Assembly: GCA_019638385.1 (NCBI GenBank)
Contig: JAHBTW010000006.1
Coordinates: forward strand, 124,001 to 188,000
Reading direction: 5' to 3'
Length of the DNA: 64,000 nucleotides
DNA from: Saprospiraceae bacterium
GTDB taxonomy: Bacteria; Bacteroidota; Bacteroidia; Chitinophagales; Saprospiraceae
The number at the start of each line of letters is the position of its first letter. Position 1 is the first letter of the stretch. Below are positions 19,338-27,520 of this stretch, piece after piece. The position numbers and the translations under genes are program-made. The notes below the pieces were generated by a model that worked only from the letters and a program-made list of their open reading frames with translations, was not told where the DNA came from and searched no databases.

Positions 19338-19474
19338 AAGCACAACCTTTTTATTTCCATCGCATCAAAGCAGCAACGGGGCGGCAAAGTTAGCGCAATA
19401 CCCCGGCAAATGACAAAAGCGCGGGAAAAAAAAGAGGAACTATTCAGTAGGGATGAAACTGCGAGCTGCGAGGT

Positions 19475-19510
19475 AAGCGAGGGGGGCACTTCGAAGTAAC
19501 CTCCTCGCTT
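19475..19510 (-). terminator. hairpin between the peroxidase gene and accA
   Basis: Arms 19475-19485 (AAGCGAGGGGG) and 19500-19510 (CCTCCTCGCTT) pair with one mismatch around a 14-nt loop. It lies 15 bp past the peroxidase stop on the minus strand, so it probably ends that transcript. There is no strong T-run. Confidence 0.5.
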
Positions 19511-19525
19511 ATGAAACGCAGCGTA

Positions 19526-20842
19526 TCAATCGCAACCCATTTGTGCGCGGGAAAGCGGGTCGTTGTTGGGAAAACACATCCCCGACATGATTTCTTTGGG
19601 CATGAAGCGATCCAGGTGCGGATCTCTCAATCCATAGCGCAAAAAGGCGGTGAGGTCTTTCATTTCTGCTGCATTCATATCCAACGGATGGAAGAATGCC
19701 GAAATTTGGGTGTTCGGAACGCGGGTATTTTCATGGACGCCGTTGTTGAAATATTCAACCACTTCTTCGAGCGTTTGCTTGCTGCTGCCGTGGAAGTAAG
19801 GCCCGGAGTCGCCGATGTTGTAGAGTTGGGGAACGCGGAATTTGAACATATCTTCCGGTTTGCCGGTAAAGCCGCCGCGGCCCAGGTTGCGCAAATCCGC
19901 TTCGGACGTTTTCAGGCCGCCGTTTTCGTAGAGGTCTTCTACGCCGAGCGCGTGGAAGGTAACGGAGCCGAGGTTGGGTTCGTTGTGGCAGCGATAGCAA
20001 CCGGCTTTGCCGAAAAATAAGACAGCGCCGCGTTTTTGCTCGTCCGACATGGCAGCTTTGTCGCCTTTGAGCCAGCGCTGAAAGGGCGCTTCGGTGGTGG
20101 TAAGCGAGCGGAGGTAAGCTGAAATGGCAAAACTGGCGGCTTTGCGATTATAGCGTTCCGATTCGGGCAGGTCGGGGAAAGCGGCATCGAAAAAGGTCTT
20201 ATAGCCGTTTTCTTCCACCAACTCCTGGTTGTAGAGGAGTCGGTGTACGATCAGTCCTTCAATGTTTTGGCCTTCAAGCGCGCCGAGGCGCTCGTGATTG
20301 ATGGCGGTGCCCGGATCGGCTAAGCCCCAGCGGTGTTCAGTACCAGCATTCACGCCGTCGGAACCGAAGGAGCCGTTCCACATGGTATTGGACACGAATG
20401 CCACATTGAGCACGCTCAGAGGGCGGGCGCCTTGCGCATCAATTTCGGAGGCATCGTATCCCGGGAACTTGGCGCGGCCCTCGCCGTTGAGACCGAAGCC
20501 TACGCCGCCGTCGGCGATGCCTTGCAGGCGTCCCGGACGGAATCCGGCCGCCGGAATGTGACAGGAGCCGCAGGAGAAGGTTCTCAGTCCTTCCGGGTGC
20601 ATGGCCTCTACCCCGAAAGCCGGTTCGAAGAATAACATTTTGCCGAGGTTCACTTTCTCGGCCGTCATCGGGTTCACCGGCGACTGCGGTATGTGGGCAT
20701 AGTCGTCGCTATCGGGAAGAATATAGCGGTTCAGGTCACCGATGAGTTCTTCCAATTCATTGTCAATAGTGAAAAAGGGTTCGTGTTTGCAGGCAAACAC
20801 CACGACCGTAATGGCCAGAAAAATGAGTAAAGACTTGCGCAT
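19526..20842 (-). CDS. di-haem cytochrome c peroxidase / MauG family lipoprotein
   Basis: The leader MRKSLLIFLAITVVVFAC is a lipoprotein signal peptide. Two CxxCH haem sites are visible: CGSCH in FSCGSCHIPAAGFRPGR and CYRCH in GKAGCYRCHNEPNLGS. LGKMLFFEP, the usual CCP motif, precedes the first, and the C-terminal half has PYFHGSS and VEYFNNGVH. The 438-residue length fits bacterial cytochrome c peroxidases and methylamine-utilisation MauG relatives. It probably acts in the periplasm on H2O2 or as an oxidative maturation factor; the exact substrate cannot be read. It is monocistronic, with a hairpin downstream. Confidence 0.9.
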   Translation of the reverse strand: MRKSLLIFLAITVVVFACKHEPFFTIDNELEELIGDLNRYILPDSDDYAHIPQSPVNPMTAEKVNLGKMLFFEPAFGVEAMHPEGLRTFSCGSCHIPAAGFRPGRLQGIADGGVGFGLNGEGRAKFPGYDASEIDAQGARPLSVLNVAFVSNTMWNGSFGSDGVNAGTEHRWGLADPGTAINHERLGALEGQNIEGLIVHRLLYNQELVEENGYKTFFDAAFPDLPESERYNRKAASFAISAYLRSLTTTEAPFQRWLKGDKAAMSDEQKRGAVLFFGKAGCYRCHNEPNLGSVTFHALGVEDLYENGGLKTSEADLRNLGRGGFTGKPEDMFKFRVPQLYNIGDSGPYFHGSSKQTLEEVVEYFNNGVHENTRVPNTQISAFFHPLDMNAAEMKDLTAFLRYGLRDPHLDRFMPKEIMSGMCFPNNDPLSRAQMGCD

Positions 20843-21132
20843 AATTCTAATGTTTTCAATATGTTGCGAGAATGAGATTATATATGCTGAATACCGCTCC
20901 TCTCTCGTTACCGGCGCAAATACACGAATGCGACAGGCAACCGAACGGAGCCGAAAAATTGAAATTAGTCAATTGGTATGAATAGCTGCCGGGGGAAAGT
21001 TGTGTGTTGTTCTCAAAGCAGGCAAAAAAACGAAAGGCACTTTTTTGCCAAGACAGGTGCAAAAGTACAAAAGAAAAGGTAAAAAGCAAGCGGGAACGGC
21101 ATCTTTTTTACCCGGCGAAAAACAACAAGCCC
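20843..21132. other. intergenic stretch, no gene seen
   Basis: The 290 bases upstream of the peroxidase gene are AT-richer and should contain its promoter. Open frames here lack any recognisable protein pattern. Confidence 0.4.
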
Positions 21133-21870
21133 TTATTGCTTCAGCGCCCCTTTGCTGAATACATACTCCGGGATAGAGGTATTGAACTGAATCTTCTTCA
21201 CTTTAAACTCCGTGCCGGCGCCTTGTTTGAGCATGTCTTTGTACGTCATATCCATCGGGAACCATCGGCCCTGAATGCGTTGCACATTTGACATCGTAAT
21301 GCGCTTGAGCAATTGCCCGCTTTTGGCAAACAACTCTTCCTTGAGCGGCACAAAACGCTCGGTGTCCACCCACATTTTTCGTTTGAAATAAGCCACATCG
21401 GCCACTTTGGCGGTCAGTTCGAGTACATGTGCCTTCCTGCCGTCGAGCGTTTCTTCGCCGACGACCTTCGCCGTATATACGTCGGTGAGTTTCCGGTCGT
21501 CCATCATGTCTTCATACGACAGGTCAGACCCCATCACCGATTGGCGCAGCATGTGCCCCGATATCTGTATGGTGCGGTCGGTGGAAGGGGAATAAATCCA
21601 GAGCTGGTTTTCGAGCTTCAGCATCTTGGTACCCGCCTCGCGCGCCGGCGAAAGGTATTCAGTAAAGGACTTCTTATAGCCCGATGAATATGTTTTGGCA
21701 GTCATGGTACGGCTGCTCCGCCGGCTGTGGATGGTCATTTCTGATTCAACCACGCGGTTGTCGGATGAGAGGTTTTGCTCCACCTTTTTCAGTATCTCGT
21801 TCGCATCGGGCAACCATGCAAACGCCAGGAAAAACAGGGCCGCCAGGGCCGGGAAGATTACTTTTTTCAT
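21133..21870 (-). CDS. outer membrane lipoprotein-sorting (LolA-like) protein
   Basis: A signal peptide (MKKVIFPALAALFFLAFAWLP) precedes a LolA/LppX-fold domain: ANEILKKVEQNLSSDNRVVESEMTIHSRRSSRTMTAKTYSSG, EAGTKMLKLENQLWIYSPSTDRTIQISGHMLRQSVMGSDLSYEDMM and a closing FKVKKIQFNTSIPEYVFSKGALK. This pattern is the 'outer membrane lipoprotein-sorting protein' family found with LolCDE/MacB-like ABC genes. It likely carries a hydrophobic cargo across the periplasm for the ABC transporter encoded just upstream. A 175-bp repeat-rich gap separates it from the permease gene. Confidence 0.85.
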   Translation of the reverse strand: MKKVIFPALAALFFLAFAWLPDANEILKKVEQNLSSDNRVVESEMTIHSRRSSRTMTAKTYSSGYKKSFTEYLSPAREAGTKMLKLENQLWIYSPSTDRTIQISGHMLRQSVMGSDLSYEDMMDDRKLTDVYTAKVVGEETLDGRKAHVLELTAKVADVAYFKRKMWVDTERFVPLKEELFAKSGQLLKRITMSNVQRIQGRWFPMDMTYKDMLKQGAGTEFKVKKIQFNTSIPEYVFSKGALKQ

Positions 21871-21883
21871 TTTTTTTCATTTT

Positions 21884-22039
21884 TAGCTTCGAGCCGCGAG
21901 CTTCGAGTGCTCCCAGCCGTCAACATCATATAGAAACTCAGAACTCGAAGTTGATGAAGTATTAGCTTCGAGCTTAGTGTGCTCCCAAACGACAACGTCA
22001 CGCCAGAACTCGTGGCTCGCGGCTCGAAGCTCGAAGCTC
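21884..22039. repeat. nested AGCTTCGAG repeats between permease and LolA-like genes
   Basis: AGCTTCGAG and its complement CTCGAAGCT recur several times here: AGCTTCGAGCCGCGAGCTTC near 21886, AGCTTCGAGC near 21964, and GGCTCGCGGCTCGAAGCTCG near 22016. The left and right parts are inverted copies of one another, and TGTGCTCCCA / GTGCTCCCAG recurs as a direct repeat. It would fold into a long imperfect stem in the mRNA between two genes of one operon. Confidence 0.6.
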
Positions 22040-22045
22040 CTAAAA

Positions 22046-23320
22046 CTAAACACTTAACTCCTTAAACAACTCCGCCGTTTTCCGCCGGTAAATGCCGATG
22101 CCGGACAGCGCATTGCCCAGCGTCATCGAAAACAGACCGGGAATGAACCCGATGAAAAAGGCTTCGGGGCCGATGCTGGCCCGAAACACCTCCGGCATCA
22201 TCATGCCGCCGCCCTGCACCGCCGCGCCGAAGCTGATGCCGTACTCCTGCAAATAATACGCTGCCGACAATCCCAACACCGTTCCGATCACCGAGCCGCC
22301 GGCGCCGATGAGCACCGCTTCGTATAGCAAGGTTTTGAAAATCTGCTTTTTCTCCTCCCCCATCGCCAGCCGGATGCCGAACTCGTTGTAGCGGCGCAAC
22401 CCGCCGAGTAAGCCCGTGTTCCACAACACAATAGACATAGCAAACACGAAAATAAAAATCATCAGCCCCGACATGCTTTTGGACAGTGCGATGTATTCGT
22501 CCAATCCGTTTTGGTCGTTGAGGCGGAGCATTTCCGGTGCAAACTCATCGGGGTTGTCGGCATATTGCGCGTTGAAAGCCGTTTTTACTTGCAGCGCCTT
22601 TTCCTCGTCGTAGCGGCTTTCTTTGAAAAAACCCAGCACCTCCCCGGCCGCATCGGCCATGTCTAAGGCCGCCTGCGCATCGGCGATGTCAACGATGATA
22701 GCGCCCCGGTCGAGCGCTCTCATCCCGAACCGAACGGTGCCCGACACGGTGAAATTGGCCAGAGCCATCCCCCCGTTCATGGTGGAGCCGAACATCGAAA
22801 TTTCATCCCCTACTTTCACGCCGAAGCGCTCGGCAAATTCATGGCTGATGAGCGCCTCTCCCTGCCGGGACGGCAAAGCCCCCAGCACGATGGATTGCGG
22901 GATGTTCATCCGTTCGGCTTCCCGGCTTCCCGGCGACAAAAAGTCTATTGCCCGGCCCGATGCCATGCCTTGCGCGCGAGTCTCGCCCTGCTCGTCGGCC
23001 ACGTCCAGTAGTCCGCCAAATTGAATGCGCTGCACCCATTCCAGTTCCGGGTAGTCGGCGCTCAAGTCCGCAACGAGTTCCTCCGCATCCAACAGGGCCA
23101 GGTCGTTGGGCATCTGCTCGGCATTTTCGGCATAAGCGCGGGTCATCACTTTGAGGTGCCCCGTGGAGAAATGGGCATTCACATCAATCATATCGCCGAA
23201 AATCCCTCTGAACCAGGCACTGAAAAGTACCGTGAGGAATACGCCGATGGAGATGACAATCACCGGCAGCAAGCTCCTGTTTTTGTCTCTGAGGACTCCT
23301 TTTAGCAAAAATTGGATCAT
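22046..23320 (-). CDS. ABC transporter permease, FtsX/MacB type (second)
   Basis: The N-terminal membrane anchor (LKGVLRDKNRSLLPVIVISIGVFLTVLFSAWFRGI) is followed by a large periplasmic domain (VQRIQFGGLLDVADEQGETRAQGM ... FAERFGVKVGDEISMFGSTMNGG). Three C-terminal membrane segments follow (MSGLMIFIFVFAMSIVLWN, LLYEAVLIGAGGSVIGTVLG, FIGFIPGLFSM), with NEFGIRLAMGEEKKQIFKTLLYE as the coupling helix. That is the four-helix FtsX/LolCE layout. The ATG overlaps the stop of the first permease gene by 4 bp, so the two are translated together, probably as a heterodimer. Confidence 0.9.
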   Translation of the reverse strand: MIQFLLKGVLRDKNRSLLPVIVISIGVFLTVLFSAWFRGIFGDMIDVNAHFSTGHLKVMTRAYAENAEQMPNDLALLDAEELVADLSADYPELEWVQRIQFGGLLDVADEQGETRAQGMASGRAIDFLSPGSREAERMNIPQSIVLGALPSRQGEALISHEFAERFGVKVGDEISMFGSTMNGGMALANFTVSGTVRFGMRALDRGAIIVDIADAQAALDMADAAGEVLGFFKESRYDEEKALQVKTAFNAQYADNPDEFAPEMLRLNDQNGLDEYIALSKSMSGLMIFIFVFAMSIVLWNTGLLGGLRRYNEFGIRLAMGEEKKQIFKTLLYEAVLIGAGGSVIGTVLGLSAAYYLQEYGISFGAAVQGGGMMMPEVFRASIGPEAFFIGFIPGLFSMTLGNALSGIGIYRRKTAELFKELSV

Positions 23321-24486
23321 TGTATTTTTCCTTTTATGGCGTCAGTAGGATTGAGCCGGGCGATTTTCCGGGCCGGCAAATAACTCACCATCGTAGCGGC
23401 AATCACCATCAGAGCTACCGTTCCGAATACTAAGCCCGCTCCATAGACCGGGTAAATCCGGTCGGCAATGGAAATGCCCATATCGGTACTCGCCGCCGGC
23501 ATGGCCCAGCCGGTTTTGGCCAACCAAAACAACAAGGGCGTGCCGTACAAGGCGCCCAGCAGTACGGCGAGGATGCTGTAAGTGCTGCCCTCCACCGTGA
23601 AGATGCCGACTACCTGCCGGCGCGTCATGCCCAGCGCGATATAGGTACCGATTTCCTTTTGTCTTCTGAAAATAGACAGCACCTGCGTATCGAAAATGGC
23701 CAAGAGCGCGATGATGAGCATCAGCCCGTAAAGAACGGCGCCCGAACCCTTTTTAGATTGAATAATGGCATTGAGATCGGAGAGCAAATAGCCCTGACTT
23801 CTAAATACCCAGGGCGAGAGCTCGGAAGGCGTAAACGATTCATCGGCTACCAGCAAGGTGGCTTCGCCGGGCAGGCCCGTCATGTCCTGCAAGCGTTGGA
23901 GCGGAAGCCATATCTGCCCGCCGTCTATGGTGGGCACATTGGCGTCGAACACGCCGACGATGGTAATTTCCACGGCATCAAACGCGCCGTTTTTGTCGCG
24001 CCAGCGCAGCAGCAGCGGGTCGCCCTCCTCCAGTTTGAGGCTTTGGGCCATTCTCTTCCCGATGAGCGCGGGCGTTTTTATGTCCTCGCGTTCGAGCAGA
24101 TGGGCAGGTATCTTCAGGATTTTTTGTTGCGGATCAATGCCTCTGAGCACTACCCCTTGCATACGCCCTTGCGGAAATGCAGAAGCCTGCGCTATGAGTA
24201 TGGGCGTGAGGCTGCCCGTCGCTACCTCTGATTGCAATGCCTCCGACAGCGGTGCGTGCGCATCCTGGTAGGAGAGAAAATCGAGCGGATCAAAATCGGG
24301 ATGCCACACCTGTCCCTGACCGATTTCCCACTCCGTGGTGTCTTTGCGCGCCTGTTGGTTCCATCCATCAATCACGCCGTTATGCCAGATGATGATGACG
24401 AACGCAAAGGACAACACGGCGATATTGAGGAAGGTGCGCAATCCGGCGCCCATGATGTTTTTGAATGCCAATTTGAAAGCGAGCAT
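23317..24486 (-). CDS. ABC transporter permease, FtsX/MacB type (first)
   Basis: This second FtsX-type permease has LAFKLAFKNIMGAGLRTFLNIAVLSFAFVIIIWHNG as its first helix and a periplasmic domain (GSLTPILIAQASAFPQGRMQGVVLRGID ... DANVPTIDGGQIWLPLQRLQDMTGLPGEATLLV). Three later helices and the coupling motif RQKEIGTYIALGMTRRQVVGIFTVEG follow. I start at MLAFKLAF (24486), which removes a 29-bp overlap with the ATPase gene implied by an upstream ATG at 24519. The partner permease follows with an ATGA overlap. Confidence 0.9.
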   Translation of the reverse strand: MLAFKLAFKNIMGAGLRTFLNIAVLSFAFVIIIWHNGVIDGWNQQARKDTTEWEIGQGQVWHPDFDPLDFLSYQDAHAPLSEALQSEVATGSLTPILIAQASAFPQGRMQGVVLRGIDPQQKILKIPAHLLEREDIKTPALIGKRMAQSLKLEEGDPLLLRWRDKNGAFDAVEITIVGVFDANVPTIDGGQIWLPLQRLQDMTGLPGEATLLVADESFTPSELSPWVFRSQGYLLSDLNAIIQSKKGSGAVLYGLMLIIALLAIFDTQVLSIFRRQKEIGTYIALGMTRRQVVGIFTVEGSTYSILAVLLGALYGTPLLFWLAKTGWAMPAASTDMGISIADRIYPVYGAGLVFGTVALMVIAATMVSYLPARKIARLNPTDAIKGKIQ

Positions 24487-24490
24487 GGCT

Positions 24491-25192
24491 TTAAATTTTT
24501 GTGTGAACAAACCGTTCATCCTTGACCACCCGGCCGTCTTCCAGCGAAATGATGCGGCGGAGGTAGTTCATCACTTTCTCATCGTGGGTAGCAAAGAGGA
24601 AGGTGGTTTGCAATTCCTCATTGAGCCGCTGCATCGTTTGCAGGATGTTGTGCGAATTCTTTGAATCTAAATTGGCTGTAGGTTCGTCAGCCAATACGAG
24701 CGCCGGTTTTTTCACCATCGCACGCGCGATGGCCACCCGCTGACTCTCGCCGCCCGACAACTGCGCGGGCTTGGAGTGGGCCTTGTCTGACAATCCTACC
24801 CATTCGAGCGCTTCCAGTACGGCCTTTCTTCGCTCGACCGCCGGCATGCGCCGGAGCAACAGCGCAAATTCCACATTCTCAAACACGGTATAAACCGGGA
24901 ATAGATTGTAGGTTTGGAAAATAAACCCGAGGCTTTGGTTGCGCAACTGTGCCGACTCTTTGTGCGTCAGGTGCGCAATGGACTGCCCCAGCACCGTCAC
25001 CTCGCCTTCGGTGGGCGCATCCAAGGAGCCGATGATGTTGAGCAGGGTGGTTTTTCCCGAACCGCTCGGCCCCACCAAGCCGGTGAATTCGCCTTTGCCG
25101 AATTGGAGGCTGACGTTGTTGAGCGCGGTGAAAAATCCGTTCCCCGCCGGGAAGCGCTTGATGAGTTTGTCAATATGAATAATGGTTTCCAT
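24491..25192 (-). CDS. ABC transporter ATP-binding protein, LolD/MacB type
   Basis: The 233-residue ATPase shows Walker A GPSGSGKTT, Q-loop GFIFQTYNLFPVYTVFENVEF, signature LSGGESQRVAIARA, Walker B ALVLADEPTANLDS and the switch His in LFATHDEKV. The pattern matches the MacB/LolD/FtsE subfamily that drives mechanotransmission rather than solute import. It follows the outer membrane protein gene by 12 bp and precedes the permeases directly. With the LolA-like protein this could move lipoproteins, lipids or a hydrophobic compound to the outer membrane. Confidence 0.95.
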   Translation of the reverse strand: METIIHIDKLIKRFPAGNGFFTALNNVSLQFGKGEFTGLVGPSGSGKTTLLNIIGSLDAPTEGEVTVLGQSIAHLTHKESAQLRNQSLGFIFQTYNLFPVYTVFENVEFALLLRRMPAVERRKAVLEALEWVGLSDKAHSKPAQLSGGESQRVAIARAMVKKPALVLADEPTANLDSKNSHNILQTMQRLNEELQTTFLFATHDEKVMNYLRRIISLEDGRVVKDERFVHTKI

Positions 25193-25204
25193 TCACCTGT
25201 GCAG

Positions 25205-26362
25205 TTAGTGGTTAAAGATTAATATGGCTTGCACCCCGATGCCCGAATACGGATTTTGCGTACTGCTTTGGGTGGGAATGCGGTTGTTTTTCGGGTTCCA
25301 ATATCCCATCAACACTAAGCTCGTTTGGTCGAATTGCTTTTTCCAATTTACAAAACTATAAGCATCGCCGTTGCTCCAGTCGAAATACACGATGGCGCCT
25401 ATGGAGTCGAATAAATTGAGGGAATACGAGGCAGACAGCAGGGAGAACGCATTGGCATTGGAAAACGAAAATGCCTGCTCCCCGTAAGACACGAGCAACT
25501 GCTCAAAAATCAGGTACAGCCCGTTGCCGATGCCGAAGGTGTAATCCAGCCCGGCGTTGAGCAACTCCTGATTGCGGAATGCGCCGAGGTCTCGGCGGTT
25601 GGTGGCCCAGGAGGCTTCCAGCCAGCAGCCCACGGCGAGGTCGAGCTTGATGTCCAGCCCGATGCGGGTTTCGGGCGCTTCCGCAAACGGCGTCACGAGG
25701 CCATTGAGTGCGCGGGTATCGGCCACCCGATGATGGAACGAAATGCCCGCTTCCCCTTTGGGAACGGGGTGCTGCAATCTGCCGCCGAATTCGGGGCGCC
25801 GGCTGTTCGTTTTGGCAAACTCCCATCCCCGCGGATTCGGATTGCCGTACAGGCCCCATACCCAGATGTTGGCGTTGTTGAGAAAATAGTACCGTCCCAG
25901 CGCGCCCCACACGCCGTCGGTAAACTGAATGGGGTCGCGGGGGTCCACCTGATCGAACCACATGAGCGGGCGCAGCAGGGAGGCCGAGCCGAAGTTGATT
26001 TTTTGGAGGCCGAGCCGCAACTCAAACTGCGGCGCCGAATAGCGCGCCCACAGCCGGTAAGGTTTCAAATCGCCAAAGGTTTGCAGCGAATCGAACGGGC
26101 GCAACCCTGCGTTGCCGAACACATTCGCGGAAGCCTCTATGTCGAACAGGCGCGTTTTGGGCAGCGGCAATTGGTAGTTGAGCTGCGGCAAATAACGCGC
26201 GCCCAGTCCGATGGAAAGATCGTTGGAGGGGTTCAGGTTGGTCCAGGCGATCAACTGCCCGCTGAACAGCAGGGTGTCGCGCCGTAGAGCGGTGGTGTCC
26301 TGCGCATTGGCGGCAGCGCCCGCACAAACAACGATGGATAAGATGAGCAATCGCTTATTCAT
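25205..26362 (-). CDS. outer membrane beta-barrel protein of the ABC operon
   Basis: A signal peptide (MNKRLLILSIVVCAGAAANAQ) precedes about 360 residues of alternating amphipathic strands rich in aromatics: LFSGQLIAWTNLNPSNDLSIGLGARYLPQLNYQLP, RLWARYSAPQFELRLGLQKINFGSASLLRPLMWFD, and a C-terminal strand ending AILIFNH. This fits a porin-like barrel of the alginate-export/DUF1302 sort. It overlaps the TetR gene by 8 bp upstream and precedes the ATPase by 12 bp, so it is part of the same transcript and is probably the outer membrane partner of the transporter. Confidence 0.75.
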   Translation of the reverse strand: MNKRLLILSIVVCAGAAANAQDTTALRRDTLLFSGQLIAWTNLNPSNDLSIGLGARYLPQLNYQLPLPKTRLFDIEASANVFGNAGLRPFDSLQTFGDLKPYRLWARYSAPQFELRLGLQKINFGSASLLRPLMWFDQVDPRDPIQFTDGVWGALGRYYFLNNANIWVWGLYGNPNPRGWEFAKTNSRRPEFGGRLQHPVPKGEAGISFHHRVADTRALNGLVTPFAEAPETRIGLDIKLDLAVGCWLEASWATNRRDLGAFRNQELLNAGLDYTFGIGNGLYLIFEQLLVSYGEQAFSFSNANAFSLLSASYSLNLFDSIGAIVYFDWSNGDAYSFVNWKKQFDQTSLVLMGYWNPKNNRIPTQSSTQNPYSGIGVQAILIFNH

Positions 26363-26954
26363 GGCCGGGTGCGGAATGAGGCAAAATGCCGTAAAAAAAG
26401 AAATTGGCGACTTCCATAATCAAATCGGGCGCGTTGCCGTACTGTGTGAGCAACTGCTCGTCAGACACCCATGCGGACATCTGATGGAACATGTACAGGA
26501 TGAACTCCGGCCGGATGTCGCGTCGAATCCAGCCCTGCTCCTGCGCATGCCGGTAATCGTCCATAATTACTGCGATGGCTTCCTCGGTGCGCTGTTCCAT
26601 GTATTCGCGCAGGCCCCATTCGCGGTTGGAGTAGAGGTCTTTCACAAACTCGACGCTCATTTCTTTGGTGCCTTCAAATTTCAGGAGCAACTGCCGCCGC
26701 ACCTTCTCCTCGAAGGGGATGTCTTCGGCCATCAGCGCCTTGTAGTCCGCCATGCTCTGGTCGGCCATATTTTGCAGGATGGTTTTGGCCAGTTCTATTT
26801 TGTTGGGAAAGAAGCGGTAAAACGTCATTTTACTTGCCCCGGCTTCGCGGCAAATCTCCTCAATGGTCACCCGCCGCACGCCGTGCTTCCAAAACAACTC
26901 CTTCGCGGTACTGAGAATGTCGCCGTACTTCGCGCTTTCCGCCTGTTCACCCAT
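26355..26954 (-). CDS. TetR/AcrR family transcriptional regulator
   Basis: The N-terminal helix-turn-helix reads YGDILSTAKELFWKHGVRRVTIEEICREAGASKMTFYRFFPNKIELAKTIL, the classical TetR DNA-binding domain. The C-terminal ligand domain (about 140 residues) is unassigned. I start at MGEQAESAK (26954); the frame stays open upstream to 27134 through AT-rich DNA that does not look coding. Overlap of the stop with the next gene (8 bp) makes it the first gene of the export operon, so it probably represses its own operon and responds to the exported compound. Confidence 0.92.
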   Translation of the reverse strand: MGEQAESAKYGDILSTAKELFWKHGVRRVTIEEICREAGASKMTFYRFFPNKIELAKTILQNMADQSMADYKALMAEDIPFEEKVRRQLLLKFEGTKEMSVEFVKDLYSNREWGLREYMEQRTEEAIAVIMDDYRHAQEQGWIRRDIRPEFILYMFHQMSAWVSDEQLLTQYGNAPDLIMEVANFFFYGILPHSAPGHE

Positions 26955-27286
26955 TTTCAAACATTTTTTACAAATCAGGTATAAATATACGATATAATTA
27001 CCAAAAGTAAATAATCGTAACATTATTTTTTTTAAGTAACCTTCAAAGGAGCGGTTTAGAGGTATGCAGCGGGTTGCAATACGCACAGAATTATTTTTAA
27101 ACACATAGAAACATAGAGACATAGGCAGAACCATATTGTGTCTACATTGCTATGTATTGAAATTAAAAATGGCGTGGTTGCCCCAAATCTGTAATGCCCC
27201 CCGCAATCCCTCCGTCAGGTTAGCGCGATCTCAAAAGCGACAGCGACAGCCCGCGAGAATTTTTTTCAAAATTTTTTGGTTACTTC
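26955..27286. other. AT-rich intergenic region upstream of the TetR operon and tRNA-Asp
   Basis: No convincing gene is present in these bases. They should contain the promoter of the TetR-led operon and include the imperfect inverted repeat at 27099-27158 listed separately. Confidence 0.4.
27099..27158. repeat. AAACACATAG-type inverted repeat, copy 1
   Basis: The 26-bp left arm (27099-27124, beginning AAACACATAGAAACATAGAG) pairs imperfectly with 27137-27158 (TGTGTCTACATTGCTATG...). The left arm is nearly the same as the arms of the hairpin at 31771-31830, so both belong to one dispersed repeat family. Confidence 0.6.
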
Positions 27287-27318
27287 TTGCGCAAGTAATC
27301 GAAAGCACTTTATCTTTG
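27287..27318 (+). promoter_or_regulatory. Bacteroidota-type promoter for tRNA-Asp
   Basis: TTG at 27287-27289 and TATCTTTG at 27311-27318 match the Bacteroidota -33/-7 consensus (TTG, then TAnnTTTG) with 21 nt between. The mature tRNA begins 38 nt downstream. Confidence 0.6.
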
Positions 27319-27355
27319 CGCTCGCTTCGGCCAAAGGGCAGTAGCAAAAAGTGTT

Positions 27356-27429
27356 GGTCCGGTAGTTCAGTTGGTTAGAATACGTGCCTGTCACGCACGG
27401 GGTCGCGGGTTCGAGTCCCGTCCGGACCG
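27356..27429 (+). tRNA. tRNA-Asp (anticodon GTC)
   Basis: A full cloverleaf is visible: acceptor GGTCCGG/CCGGACC, D arm GTTC...GAAT, anticodon stem CGTGC/GCACG with loop CTGTCAC (anticodon GTC at 27390-27392), T arm GCGGG TTCGAGT CCCGT, and discriminator G. CCA is not encoded. A hairpin terminator follows. Confidence 0.97.
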
Positions 27430-27437
27430 CAGGTTTA

Positions 27438-27470
27438 GAAGCCTCAACGAAAGTTGGGGCTTCGCCGTTT
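27438..27470 (+). terminator. terminator after tRNA-Asp
   Basis: GAAGCCTCAAC (27438-27448) pairs with GTTGGGGCTTC (27453-27463) across a GAAA tetraloop with one G-T wobble, followed by a short T-run at 27468-27471. Confidence 0.75.
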
Positions 27471-27520
27471 TAGCCGTATCGGAAAGACTGCATCCCATGC
27501 CTTTCTTTGTATGCATCATG

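Noticed and set aside
26955..27134. N-terminal extension of the TetR gene
   Set aside because: The extra codons are AT-rich, full of Phe/Leu/Tyr and overlap a dispersed repeat; the TetR domain starts right after the internal ATG at 26954.
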